From Flammeovirgaceae bacterium UBA2371 (GTDB taxonomy: Bacteria > Bacteroidota > Bacteroidia > Cytophagales > Cyclobacteriaceae): 64,000 bases of DNA. The notes below the pieces were generated by a model. That model worked only from the letters and a program-made list of their open reading frames with translations, had not been told where the DNA came from and searched no databases. The position numbers and the translations under genes are program-made. The stretch spans positions 50,789 through 114,788 of the forward strand of contig DDTF01000029.1 in assembly GCA_002345965.1 (NCBI GenBank). Direction: 5' to 3'. Positions 7,752 through 16,639 of this stretch are shown here, in pieces; within the stretch, counting starts at the first letter, position 1; each line of letters starts with the position of its first letter.

Positions 7752-8606
7752 ATGAAAGAAATCGATGATAAAATAAGAGTAACAAAAATGTCAGGCGAAG
7801 TGGTTGAATTTGACCAGTCAAAGCTCAGGAATTCATTGGAACGCTCAGGAGCCAATGAGGCTGTTATTCGTGAGATCATCGAGAAGATGGAAACTCTTCT
7901 TTATGACGGAATTTCAACCAAAGAAATTTATAAAAAAGCTTTTCGATTGCTCAGAAGAACTTCAAGGCCAACCGCGGCTCGTTACAAGCTTAAGAAGGCC
8001 ATCATGGAGTTGGGGCCTACGGGTTATCCATTCGAAAAATTTGTGGGAGCCATTCTTAGCCATCAGGGCTATCGTACTGAGGTAGGTGTAATTGTGAAAG
8101 GCCACTGTGTTAATCATGAAGTGGATGTAGTTGCGGAAAAGGACAAAGAACATTTCATGGTTGAATGCAAATTCCATAGTGATGAAAGTAGGAACTGTGA
8201 CGTCAAAATTCCCCTGTATATTCAGTCTCGGTTTTTAGACGTTGAAAAGCAATGGCAAGCACGCCCTGGGCATGACACTAAATTTCACCAGGGATGGATT
8301 TACACCAACACCCGCTTCACAGCGGATGCTATCCAGTTCGGTAGCTGTGCAGGGCTTATGCTAGTGGGGTGGAATTATCCCAAGACCGGCAGTTTGAAGG
8401 ACAAAATTGATTCCTCCGGACTCCATCCCATTACCTGCCTGACAACACTAACAAAATCTGAAAAACAAAAACTACTGACCATGGATAAAGTATTGTGCAT
8501 GGATTTGTGCAATCAACCAGACTTATTAAAGTCGATTGGGATAGGTGACCTACGTCAGATAAATATTCTCAATGAAGCGAACGAACTGTGCAAAGGCAAA
8601 ATATAA
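7752..8606 (+). CDS. ATP-cone domain fused to Mrr-like restriction endonuclease fold
   Basis: A 284-residue protein. Residues about 5-92 form an ATP-cone (VTKMSGEVVEFDQSKLRNSL ... KKAIMELG), the regulatory nucleotide-binding domain best known in ribonucleotide reductases and NrdR. Residues about 95-190 look like a PD-(D/E)xK nuclease: YPFEKFVGAIL, NHEVDVVAEKDK and FMVECKF supply the D...ExK pattern. The C-terminal 90 residues are unassigned but include a helix-hairpin-like SIGIGDL. A nuclease whose activity responds to ATP/dATP or ADP is a reasonable inference. It is followed 5 nt later by the beta-CASP hydrolase gene. Confidence 0.78.
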   Translation: MKEIDDKIRVTKMSGEVVEFDQSKLRNSLERSGANEAVIREIIEKMETLLYDGISTKEIYKKAFRLLRRTSRPTAARYKLKKAIMELGPTGYPFEKFVGAILSHQGYRTEVGVIVKGHCVNHEVDVVAEKDKEHFMVECKFHSDESRNCDVKIPLYIQSRFLDVEKQWQARPGHDTKFHQGWIYTNTRFTADAIQFGSCAGLMLVGWNYPKTGSLKDKIDSSGLHPITCLTTLTKSEKQKLLTMDKVLCMDLCNQPDLLKSIGIGDLRQINILNEANELCKGKI

Positions 8607-8611
8607 TTGGT

Positions 8612-9988
8612 ATGCGTGCGGAAAAAAATATTAGTATTCAGTTTTTGGGAGCTGCAGGAACCGTTACAGGCTCAAAATACTTGTTGGAAACAAAAGGCAA
8701 GAAACTCTTAGTTGATTGTGGCGTGTTTCAGGGGTTAAAGGAATTACGTTTACTTAATTGGGAAAAACCTGAATACGATCCAAAAACTATAGATGGCGTT
8801 GTGCTTACGCATGGACATCTTGATCATACCGGTTATCTGGCCCGGCTTGTTAAACTTGGTTTCAAAGGGAAAATATATGGTAGTGAACCTACATTAAAAA
8901 TTGCTGAAATCATTCTCATGGATAGCGCTAAAATACAGGAGGAAGAAGCAGCCCGGGCAAACAAAGAAGGATACAGCAAGCACCACCCTGCAGAAGCATT
9001 TTATAATCTAAAGGATGTTGAAAAGACCATTGCGCTTTTTCGACCAGTTGCAGAAGGTAATTGGCTTTTGATTGAAGATGAGTTTAAGGTAAGTTGGCAG
9101 TACAATGGCCATATCATTGGATCAACGTTTATAGAAATTGATATCAGTGGAAAGCGTATTGTGTTTTCGGGAGATGTTGGACGTAAAAATGACTTACTCT
9201 TATACCCTCCCAAAAAACCGAGTAGAGCAGACATAATACTCATTGAATCCACTTATGGTGGACGTATTCATCCAGAAGAAGAATCCATTATTCCTGAATT
9301 AGAACGCATCGTCAACGAAACTGTACTACGCGGAGGTGGTATTTTCATCCCAAGCTTTGCCGTAGAACGCACGCAATTAATGATGTTAATGCTATGGCGA
9401 TTGTTGAAAGAGAAAAGAATCCCAGAAATACCCATGATCATGGACAGTCCAATGGGTGCCAATGTACTACACCTTTTTCATCATTCTCGCGATTGGCATA
9501 AACTTAAGCCAACTGAGTGTGATGAAATGTGTTCCTACTTTCAAGTGATTAAAAGTTATCGGGATACGTTAGAACTGCGTAAAGGAAACGAGCCGAAGAT
9601 AGTCATTGCTGGTAGTGGTATGATGACAGGCGGAAGAATACTTAACTATCTGGAAACCTGTGCTGGCAACTCAAATAACACACTGCTTTTCGCAGGTTAC
9701 CAGGCAGAAGGAACCAGAGGAAGGAAATTACTCGAAGGAGCCAAAGAGATCAAAATATATGGCAAGTGGATTCCTTTCAAAATGCACCTGGAGCATATTG
9801 AAGGATTAAGTGCCCATGGCGATCAAAACGATTTAATCGATTGGGTGTCTGATATCAAAGAACAGCCTGAGAAGATATTCATTGTCCACGGTGAAACGGA
9901 ACAGGCCAACGCATTGTCAGAGGCCTTACTAAAGCAAAAAGGATGGCAGGCACGAATCGCCCGTATGAGTCAAATTGTGGAATTATGA
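8612..9988 (+). CDS. MBL-fold beta-CASP metallo-hydrolase (RNase J/CPSF73-like)
   Basis: A 458-residue zinc-dependent hydrolase. The metallo-beta-lactamase motif THGHLDHTG appears near residue 71, with further ligands in GHIIGST and FSGDVGR. The beta-CASP insert includes IPSFAVERTQ and the later GSGMMTGGR and GLSAHGDQ motifs. Relatives are RNA endo/exonucleases, so RNA processing or decay is expected. The ATG at 8612 follows the upstream stop by 5 nt and is preferred over the GTG at 8588, which overlaps that gene. Its stop overlaps the AMP phosphorylase start (ATGA), so both are probably made together, suggesting that RNA breakdown feeds nucleotide phosphorolysis. Confidence 0.88.
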   Translation: MRAEKNISIQFLGAAGTVTGSKYLLETKGKKLLVDCGVFQGLKELRLLNWEKPEYDPKTIDGVVLTHGHLDHTGYLARLVKLGFKGKIYGSEPTLKIAEIILMDSAKIQEEEAARANKEGYSKHHPAEAFYNLKDVEKTIALFRPVAEGNWLLIEDEFKVSWQYNGHIIGSTFIEIDISGKRIVFSGDVGRKNDLLLYPPKKPSRADIILIESTYGGRIHPEEESIIPELERIVNETVLRGGGIFIPSFAVERTQLMMLMLWRLLKEKRIPEIPMIMDSPMGANVLHLFHHSRDWHKLKPTECDEMCSYFQVIKSYRDTLELRKGNEPKIVIAGSGMMTGGRILNYLETCAGNSNNTLLFAGYQAEGTRGRKLLEGAKEIKIYGKWIPFKMHLEHIEGLSAHGDQNDLIDWVSDIKEQPEKIFIVHGETEQANALSEALLKQKGWQARIARMSQIVEL

Positions 9989-11502
9989 TGGATGTAAAGA
10001 ATGCACAAAACAACCGATTAAGGCTAAAACGGTTGGGTATCAATGCCCAGAACGAGTACCTGGTATTCATGCGAAAAGATTGTCCGGTTTGTACCTCAGA
10101 AGGGTTTGAAGCATTGAGCCGTATTAAAATTTCAAAAGGTGAACAAACCATCGTAGCTTCCCTTATTGTTTGGGATGACGAATTGCAATTAAGTCATGAT
10201 CAACTAAGTCTGTCAGATTCCGCCATTGAAGCCTTGAAGGCAAAGGAAGGTGACCTCCTTACCTTAAATCATTTGGATGCACTGAACTCGATGAGTGATG
10301 TTCGTAAGAAAATTTATGGACACCGATTGAATCAAACAGAGTTCGACAGAATTATAAAGGATGTTGTCAATCGCAATCTTTCAAATATTCAGTTATCGGC
10401 ATTCTTGGCATCTTGTACAGGCGATGCACTTGACAGGGACGAAGTAATTGCGCTAACGAAGTCCATGATCAATGTTGGCTTCAAACTTGATTGGGGCAAG
10501 GAAAATGTATTTGACAAGCATTGCATTGGTGGGCTTCCAGGAAATAGAACTACACCATTAGTGGTCGCTATTGTAGCGGCAGCAGGGTTAATCATTCCCA
10601 AAACGTCTTCCAGAGCTATTACTTCGCCAGCCGGTACCGCGGATACGATGGAAGTAATGACGAATGTAAATCTTACTACAGTAGGCATGAAAAAGGTTGT
10701 GTTGAAAGAAGGAGGTTGTCTCGCATGGGGCGGGTCTGTTCAACTCAGCCCAGCCGATGATATTCTTATTCGTGTTGAGAAAGCATTGGACATTGACAGC
10801 GAGGGACAGATGATTGCATCAGTGCTCTCTAAGAAAGCAGCAGCTGGCTCAACAGCTGTAGTGATCGATATCCCCGTTGGACCAACGGCTAAGATACGTT
10901 CACAGAAAGCAGCAAAGCAGTTATCTGATAAAATGGTTTCGGTAGGAAAAGAAATAGGCCTAAAGGTGGAGGTTGTGATCACGGATGGCACGCAACCTGT
11001 AGGACGTGGTATTGGTCCAGCCCTTGAGGCAAGAGATGTCTTATCCGTATTAAGAAATGAGGAAAATGCTCCCGTAGACTTGCAGGAAAGGGCTATTGTA
11101 TTGGCCGGAAAATTACTTGAAATGGCTGGTAAAGTCGATTTGGGATGGGGAAGTAAAATTGCCTCCGAAATTTTACAAAAGGGAATCGCCTACAAAAAAT
11201 TCGTGGCTATTTGCAAGGCTCAGGGATACTTTAAGGAGCCAGAACAGGCTCCCTTCAAATACCCTGTTACCGCTCATGAGGGGGGAAAGGTAATGGAGAT
11301 TGATAATCGAAAACTAGCGAAGTTGGCGAAACTTGCGGGAGCACCAGGAGCGATGACTGCTGGAGTTCTGCTATATACACCAGTAGGTTCAACAGTAAAA
11401 GCAGGGGATCTTTTGTATGAAATCCATGCTGAGTCTCAAGGCGAATTAAGCTATGCTCTATCCTACCACGAAACCCAAACTGATATTATTACATTAAATT
11501 GA
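9985..11502 (+). CDS. AMP phosphorylase / thymidine phosphorylase family protein (archaeal DeoA-like)
   Basis: A 506-residue enzyme. The N-terminal ~100 residues are an extra domain (RLRLKRLGINAQNEYLVFMR) characteristic of archaeal AMP phosphorylase. The core carries DKHCIGGLPGNRTTPLV and PKTSSRAITSPAGTADTMEV, the phosphate- and nucleotide-binding motifs. Characterised archaeal members convert NMP + phosphate to base + ribose-1,5-bisphosphate. Two adjacent ATGs (9985, 9988) can start it; the first overlaps the preceding stop. It is followed at once by a PRPP synthetase gene. No ribose-1,5-bisphosphate isomerase or RuBisCO is in the window, so the fate of the product is open. Confidence 0.87.
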   Translation: MMDVKNAQNNRLRLKRLGINAQNEYLVFMRKDCPVCTSEGFEALSRIKISKGEQTIVASLIVWDDELQLSHDQLSLSDSAIEALKAKEGDLLTLNHLDALNSMSDVRKKIYGHRLNQTEFDRIIKDVVNRNLSNIQLSAFLASCTGDALDRDEVIALTKSMINVGFKLDWGKENVFDKHCIGGLPGNRTTPLVVAIVAAAGLIIPKTSSRAITSPAGTADTMEVMTNVNLTTVGMKKVVLKEGGCLAWGGSVQLSPADDILIRVEKALDIDSEGQMIASVLSKKAAAGSTAVVIDIPVGPTAKIRSQKAAKQLSDKMVSVGKEIGLKVEVVITDGTQPVGRGIGPALEARDVLSVLRNEENAPVDLQERAIVLAGKLLEMAGKVDLGWGSKIASEILQKGIAYKKFVAICKAQGYFKEPEQAPFKYPVTAHEGGKVMEIDNRKLAKLAKLAGAPGAMTAGVLLYTPVGSTVKAGDLLYEIHAESQGELSYALSYHETQTDIITLN

Positions 11503-11507
11503 ATGAC

Positions 11508-12404
11508 ATGAACATGATAATTTTTGCTTTACCCGGTAACGAAGACCTTACTGATAAGCTTGCCATTCATCTAAAGGCAGAAAAGGGAAAGGTAACCATC
11601 CGGCAATTCCCGGATGGCGAAAGTTATGTGCAAATCCATTCTGATGTGAAAGATAAATGTGTTGTTCTGGTTTGCACGCTGCATCAACCCGATGAAAAAA
11701 TGCTTCCGCTCTATTTCTTAAGCAATACAGCCAAAGCCCTGGGGGCAGTTTGCACCTGTCTGGTGGCACCCTATTTGGCGTACATGCGGCAGGATAAACA
11801 GTTCCATCCGGGAGAGGGTGTAACCTCCACTTATTTTGCGAACTTGATTTCAAGTTTTGCGGACACCCTAACCACAATAGATCCGCATCTGCATCGAAGG
11901 AATTCATTGAGTGAAATTTATTCAGTTCCTAACAGGGTAATTCATGCTGCCTCGCATATTTCGAAATGGATTAAATCAACTATAAAGAAGCCCGTTCTGG
12001 TGGGGCCGGATAGTGAAAGCGAGCAATGGGTTTCTGAGGTTGCGAGGGAAGCCAATGCACCCTTCACCGTGTTGGAAAAGATACGGCATGGTGACCGTGA
12101 TGTAGAGGTATCAATTCCCGATGTGGCGAAATACAAAGATCACACCCCCGTGTTGGTCGATGATATCATTTCCACAGCTCGTACTATGATAGAGACAATA
12201 GGTCATTTGAAAAAGGCAGGCATGAAGGCGCCAGTTTGTATTGGCGTGCATGCTGTGTTTGCAGCGTCAGCTTATGAAGACTTAAACAATTCCGGTGTCC
12301 AGCAAATTGTAACATGCAATACCATTCCTCATGAGACGAATGGAATTGATCTTTCTGATATTTTGGCGCAGGAAATAAAGGATTTAATGAATCATCATGC
12401 GTAA
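11508..12404 (+). CDS. prs: ribose-phosphate pyrophosphokinase (PRPP synthetase), divergent
   Basis: A 299-residue PRPP synthetase homologue. It has the N-terminal FPDGESYVQI, the ATP-site region PYLAYMRQDKQFHPGEG, the divalent-cation stretch TTIDPHLHRR and the PRPP loop VLVDDIISTARTM. It is slightly shorter and more like archaeal forms than the usual housekeeping bacterial enzyme. Starts at ATG 11508, only 5 nt after the AMP phosphorylase stop, and overlaps the next gene by 8 nt. Pairing with AMP phosphorylase suggests a role in recycling ribose phosphates; whether it uses ribose-5-phosphate or ribose-1,5-bisphosphate is untested. Confidence 0.85.
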   Translation: MNMIIFALPGNEDLTDKLAIHLKAEKGKVTIRQFPDGESYVQIHSDVKDKCVVLVCTLHQPDEKMLPLYFLSNTAKALGAVCTCLVAPYLAYMRQDKQFHPGEGVTSTYFANLISSFADTLTTIDPHLHRRNSLSEIYSVPNRVIHAASHISKWIKSTIKKPVLVGPDSESEQWVSEVAREANAPFTVLEKIRHGDRDVEVSIPDVAKYKDHTPVLVDDIISTARTMIETIGHLKKAGMKAPVCIGVHAVFAASAYEDLNNSGVQQIVTCNTIPHETNGIDLSDILAQEIKDLMNHHA

Positions 12405-13080
12405 CATATTGTTCGTGTTATTGATGTTTCCAATAATTATCCAAACAAAGGTTTATGGCCAGGATAAGGAAATGTTTATCGAACAGATAGCCGGAAAGAA
12501 AATTGTACGAGAAAACTTTGACAAAAATGAGAAAAGGCAGGGAAAGCAAATATTCCTTATTGGCGAATTAAAAACAAATGAAGGAACCTACAGTGTAGAC
12601 GTAATTACCGAGTTGTACGATGAAAATGATAAACTCAAGGAAAAATACACAACCTCGTATAGATGCAATCCGAAAGAGTTTGACGTGCTGCTAAATGTAT
12701 TCCCGTTTACTAATCCTGACAATACAAAAATAAAGGTGGATGTTACTTCAGATGATTTTCAGGAATTGTATGAACTTGACCATGAAGGACAATTGAAAGA
12801 TATTCATTTAAAAATGAGTGTGGAATCTGGGGTACTAAACTTTTTTGGTTCTAAAAGCATAATCACTTTAAAAGATAGAAAAAAGAAATTGCTTAATACA
12901 TCCATAGAAATTGATAGTAAAGCCGTTATTAAGGCATACATGATGGGCATACGGTTAAAGACCATAAACTACACAATTGAAGAATACCTTACCGAAAAGT
13001 TCATGCTGCAAAGTCAGAAATTTACCGAAGCGGATGGTTCCTTTTTTACAATGACTTATTCGCAGAACCCTGAAGAATAA
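12397..13080 (+). CDS. secreted protein of unknown function
   Basis: A 227-residue protein with a signal peptide (MRNILFVLLMFPIIIQTKVYGQ). The mature part is rich in Lys and Asp and predicted beta-strand, without recognised motifs. The start codon overlaps the end of the PRPP synthetase gene by 8 nt, and PPK2 follows 3 nt after its stop, so it lies inside the nucleotide/energy operon although it should be exported. I cannot assign a family. Confidence 0.65.
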   Translation: MRNILFVLLMFPIIIQTKVYGQDKEMFIEQIAGKKIVRENFDKNEKRQGKQIFLIGELKTNEGTYSVDVITELYDENDKLKEKYTTSYRCNPKEFDVLLNVFPFTNPDNTKIKVDVTSDDFQELYELDHEGQLKDIHLKMSVESGVLNFFGSKSIITLKDRKKKLLNTSIEIDSKAVIKAYMMGIRLKTINYTIEEYLTEKFMLQSQKFTEADGSFFTMTYSQNPEE

Positions 13081-13083
13081 AAG

Positions 13084-13821
13084 ATGATAGACTTAAATCT
13101 CATATCCACACTCCCATTAACGCAGTCCGATAAAGCTGAAGCGAAGAAGGAACTTAAAAAGATTCGTAAGGAACTTTTTCTGCTGCAGAATAAATTCTAT
13201 GCTAATGGCAATTACAGCATGCTTATCATTTTGCAAGGGCTGGATACTTCTGGGAAAGATGGCACTATCCGTCATGCATTTAGCGGTATGAATCCACAGG
13301 GCGTTCAGGTAAAATCTTTTAAGAAGCCAATAACCGATGAACTCAAACACGACTTTCTATGGCGTGTCTATCCTCATTTTCCGGAAAAGGGTATGATAAA
13401 AATCTTTAATCGTTCTTACTATGAGGATATTCTTGTTCCAACTGTGAATGGTGCCCTTTCGAATGAAGTATTGCAACATCGACTCAACTTGATCAATGAA
13501 TTAGAACACCATCTACTAGCCAACAATACATTGATCTTAAAATTTTACCTCCACATTTCTGCCGATGAGCAGATAGTGCGTATTGACGAGCGTAAAACGA
13601 AACCGCACAAACGTTGGAAATATGCCAAGGAAGATGAACTTATCCCCAACCAATGGGACGATTACCAGAGGGCTTATCATACCATACTCAATTCCTGTGA
13701 TCACTTGCCCTGGCATGTAATTCCTGCAGACAAAAGATGGTATCGAAATTATTCAGCAGCTAAAATTCTAAACGAACAACTGGAGAAACTAAAACTTGAA
13801 TACCCAAAAAGCATAAAATAG
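13084..13821 (+). CDS. ppk2: polyphosphate kinase 2 family protein
   Basis: A 245-residue one-domain PPK2. The Walker A motif GLDTSGKDGT is near residue 56, the Walker B/lid-region FNRSYYEDIL near 121, and RKTKPHKRWKY follows. These enzymes transfer phosphate between polyphosphate and nucleotides (GDP/ADP or AMP, depending on class). The gene comes 3 nt after a secreted protein gene and 6 nt before a copper ATPase gene. In this cluster it could rephosphorylate AMP or ADP at the expense of polyphosphate when ATP is low. The substrate class cannot be fixed by eye. Confidence 0.9.
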   Translation: MIDLNLISTLPLTQSDKAEAKKELKKIRKELFLLQNKFYANGNYSMLIILQGLDTSGKDGTIRHAFSGMNPQGVQVKSFKKPITDELKHDFLWRVYPHFPEKGMIKIFNRSYYEDILVPTVNGALSNEVLQHRLNLINELEHHLLANNTLILKFYLHISADEQIVRIDERKTKPHKRWKYAKEDELIPNQWDDYQRAYHTILNSCDHLPWHVIPADKRWYRNYSAAKILNEQLEKLKLEYPKSIK

Positions 13822-13827
13822 AAAGAT

Positions 13828-15933
13828 ATGGAAAATCACGAGCATCATACGCATAAAGAGAAGGATCATTCCAAAATGAACCACAGCCATGACGATCACG
13901 CTAAGATGGATCATTCTAAAATGGATCACACCAAAATGGAACATCATGATCACGGAAATGTTCCGATGGGAATGGCAGGGCACGACCATCACAAAATGAT
14001 GATAGAGGATTTCAAAAAGCGTTTTTGGATTTCCCTGATACTTACCATTCCGATATTGGTTTTTTCACCCATGATCCAGGGATTTTTTGGGTACGAGTGG
14101 CTGTTGCCGGGGAATTCCTATGTCCTTTTTGGTCTGTCCACGATTGTATATTTCTATGGTGGTTGGCCTTTTCTTAAAGGGCTAAAAGACGAATTGAGCC
14201 AGGGAGCCCCGGGCATGATGACGCTTATATCGATGGCCATAAGCGTTGCTTATTTCTACAGTTCTGCAACTGTATTCGGTTTACGTGGGATGGACTTCTT
14301 TTGGGAACTTGCCACACTGATTGATATCATGTTATTAGGCCACTGGCTGGAAATGAAATCGGTGCTTGGGGCATCGAAAGCATTACAGCTTTTGGTCAGC
14401 ATGATGCCATCGGAAGCACATAGGGTGAAAGGCGACACGGTTGAAGATGTAAAGTTGGAAGACTTACTGAAGGATGATATTATTCTTATAAAGCCTGGCG
14501 AAAAAGTTCCAGCTGATGGAGTTATAGTAGAGGGAGAAAGCTATTTGAATGAATCCATGCTGACGGGTGAATCAAAGCCCGTAAAAAAGAGTTTGGAAAA
14601 TAAAGTGATTGGAGGCTCCTTAAATGGCAACGGGTCACTCAAGGTGAGAGTTGAGCATACGGGCAAAGACAGTTACCTCAATAAAGTGATCACGCTTGTG
14701 CAAGCAGCTCAAAAGTCTAAGTCCAAAATGCAAAACCTATCAGACCGTGCGGCCAAGTGGCTCACCTATATCGCGTTGGCAATAGGATTTGGCACACTTG
14801 CTACCTGGTTATTCCTGGGATTTCCTTTTGTGTATGCACTCGAAAGGATGGTAACAGTAATGGTTATTGCATGTCCGCATGCATTAGGGTTAGCAATACC
14901 CCTGGTGGTAGCAATATCCACCGCTGTTTCAGCACAGAATGGTTTACTGATTCGAAATAGAACAGCGTTTGAAGAGTCACGAAAAATTTCAGCGCTGCTT
15001 TTTGACAAAACTGGAACTTTGACAAAGGGAGATTTTGGGGTTACCCGCGTTGAATCCGTAAATAAGAATTATGATTCAACTGAAGTGTTAAGGCTTGCGA
15101 GTGCCTTGGAACAAAGTTCCGAGCATCCAATTGCCGTGGGTATTATTAAAAAAGTAAAAGAGAATAATGCAACAATTCCAAAACCGGAAAACTTTAATGC
15201 AATAACAGGCAAGGGCGTAGAAGCAAAAGTAGAAGGAAAGAATATAAAAGTGGTTAGTCCGGGATATTTGAGGGATGAGAAAATTGATATTCCTAAAGAT
15301 GCTTACAGCGATGCTGCTGAAACAGTAGTCTTCGTTTTAATCGATGGATCATTAGCAGGATATATTGCTCTGGCAGACGAGATAAGACCCGAATCCGCTG
15401 AAGCCGTCAAGATATTTAAGAAGAACAACATTAAAGTTTTAATGGCAACGGGTGACAATGAAAAGACCGCCAAAGCAGTAAGTGATAAATTAGGATTAGA
15501 CGGATACTATTCAGAAGTGTTGCCGCACCAAAAAGTAGAGATTGTAAAAGAGTTGCAGGCAAAGGGCGAGTTTGTTGCCATGACCGGTGATGGCGTGAAC
15601 GATGCTCCAGCTTTAGCGCAGGCCAATGTGGGTATAGCTGTGGGATCAGGTACTGATGTGGCAGCTGAAACAGCTGATATTATTTTGGTCAATAGTAATC
15701 CGCAGGACATAGCTAATCTGATTTTATTTGGCAAGGCCACTTACAACAAAATGATACAGAATATTGCATGGGCTACTGGGTACAACACATTTGCCATCCC
15801 ACTGGCAGCCGGTGTGCTTTACTCGACAGGCTTTGTACTCGGCCCAGCGGTTGGGGCTGTCTTAATGAGTCTTAGTACAATCATCGTTGCTATCAATGCA
15901 CAATTGCTAAAGAAAAAAATCGGTAACAAGTAA
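13828..15933 (+). CDS. copB: CopB-type copper/silver-translocating P1B-ATPase
   Basis: A 701-residue P-type ATPase. A long His/Met/Asp-rich N-terminus (residues 1-55, with HDDHAKMDHSKMDH-like repeats) replaces the usual CxxC domain. The membrane metal site is CPH (in VIACPHALGLAIP), which marks the CopB subfamily rather than CPC of CopA. Further motifs are TGES, DKTGTLTKG, SSEHPIA and MTGDGVNDAPA. Eight membrane helices are expected. The enzyme exports Cu+/Cu2+/Ag+ from the cytoplasm. It ends the energy/stress operon and faces the copper island downstream. Family call is firm; the exact ion is inferred from CPH. Confidence 0.93.
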   Translation: MENHEHHTHKEKDHSKMNHSHDDHAKMDHSKMDHTKMEHHDHGNVPMGMAGHDHHKMMIEDFKKRFWISLILTIPILVFSPMIQGFFGYEWLLPGNSYVLFGLSTIVYFYGGWPFLKGLKDELSQGAPGMMTLISMAISVAYFYSSATVFGLRGMDFFWELATLIDIMLLGHWLEMKSVLGASKALQLLVSMMPSEAHRVKGDTVEDVKLEDLLKDDIILIKPGEKVPADGVIVEGESYLNESMLTGESKPVKKSLENKVIGGSLNGNGSLKVRVEHTGKDSYLNKVITLVQAAQKSKSKMQNLSDRAAKWLTYIALAIGFGTLATWLFLGFPFVYALERMVTVMVIACPHALGLAIPLVVAISTAVSAQNGLLIRNRTAFEESRKISALLFDKTGTLTKGDFGVTRVESVNKNYDSTEVLRLASALEQSSEHPIAVGIIKKVKENNATIPKPENFNAITGKGVEAKVEGKNIKVVSPGYLRDEKIDIPKDAYSDAAETVVFVLIDGSLAGYIALADEIRPESAEAVKIFKKNNIKVLMATGDNEKTAKAVSDKLGLDGYYSEVLPHQKVEIVKELQAKGEFVAMTGDGVNDAPALAQANVGIAVGSGTDVAAETADIILVNSNPQDIANLILFGKATYNKMIQNIAWATGYNTFAIPLAAGVLYSTGFVLGPAVGAVLMSLSTIIVAINAQLLKKKIGNK

Positions 15934-15984
15934 CCGAAGGGAACTATACACTGATTATGATAAGTATTCACATTTCAGGTCTCG

Positions 15985-15992
15985 TAAATTTG
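15985..15992 (+). promoter_or_regulatory. Bacteroidota -7 promoter element
   Basis: TAAATTTG matches the Bacteroidota -7 consensus TAnnTTTG and ends 5 nt before the ATG of the methyltransferase gene at 15998. A good TTG -33 element 19 bases upstream is missing. If used, the transcript would be nearly leaderless. Modest support. Confidence 0.35.
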
Positions 15993-15997
15993 AAGCA

Positions 15998-16633
15998 ATG
16001 AAAGAGTTTGACAGAAAGCAACATTGGGAAAGCATTTACCAATCGAAGCAATCAAACGAAGTGAGTTGGTTTCAACCAACACCTGAAACTTCATTGGCTT
16101 TTATCAAACAATTTAACGTGCCTCTAAATGCTAAAATTATTGATGTTGGCGGTGGAGACAGTCTACTTGTTGACCACTTGCTTAAGCTGGGTTATCAGAA
16201 TATTACCGTCCTTGATATTTCAGAATCAGCTCTTAGCAGAGCAAAACAAAGATTGAGTGATAACGCAGGTAAAATAAAATGGATCGTTGCAGATGCTTCT
16301 GAATTCGAACCAACGGAACTGTATGACTTCTGGCATGACCGAGCAGCCTTTCACTTCCTGACAGAGGAAAAGGAAATTGAAAACTATTTAAACACCGTTA
16401 AGAAGAGCATTAAGTCAAACGGAATATTTGTGTTAGGCACTTTTTCTGAGCAAGGCCCCAAGAAGTGCAGCGGCATTGAAATCAAACAATATTCCGAAGC
16501 ATCAATGTCTGCGCGGCTTAGAAAGTTCTTTGAAAAGATCAAATGCATCTCTATTGACCATAAAACACCATTTGGTACTATTCAAAATTTCGTTTTTTGC
16601 AGTTTCAAAAAAATACAAACAACCTTGCTATAG
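15998..16633 (+). CDS. class I SAM-dependent methyltransferase
   Basis: A 211-residue Rossmann-fold methyltransferase. SAM-binding motif I reads IIDVGGGDSLLVDHLL (about residues 46-61), followed by VLDISESALSRAK (motif II) and WIVADASEF. The N-terminus RKQHWESIYQSKQSNEVSWFQ is typical of a subgroup found near metal and thiol stress genes. The substrate is unknown. It ends 6 nt before the GDCCVxC protein gene, so the two are probably co-transcribed. Confidence 0.85.
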   Translation: MKEFDRKQHWESIYQSKQSNEVSWFQPTPETSLAFIKQFNVPLNAKIIDVGGGDSLLVDHLLKLGYQNITVLDISESALSRAKQRLSDNAGKIKWIVADASEFEPTELYDFWHDRAAFHFLTEEKEIENYLNTVKKSIKSNGIFVLGTFSEQGPKKCSGIEIKQYSEASMSARLRKFFEKIKCISIDHKTPFGTIQNFVFCSFKKIQTTLL

Positions 16634-16639
16634 CCAGAT

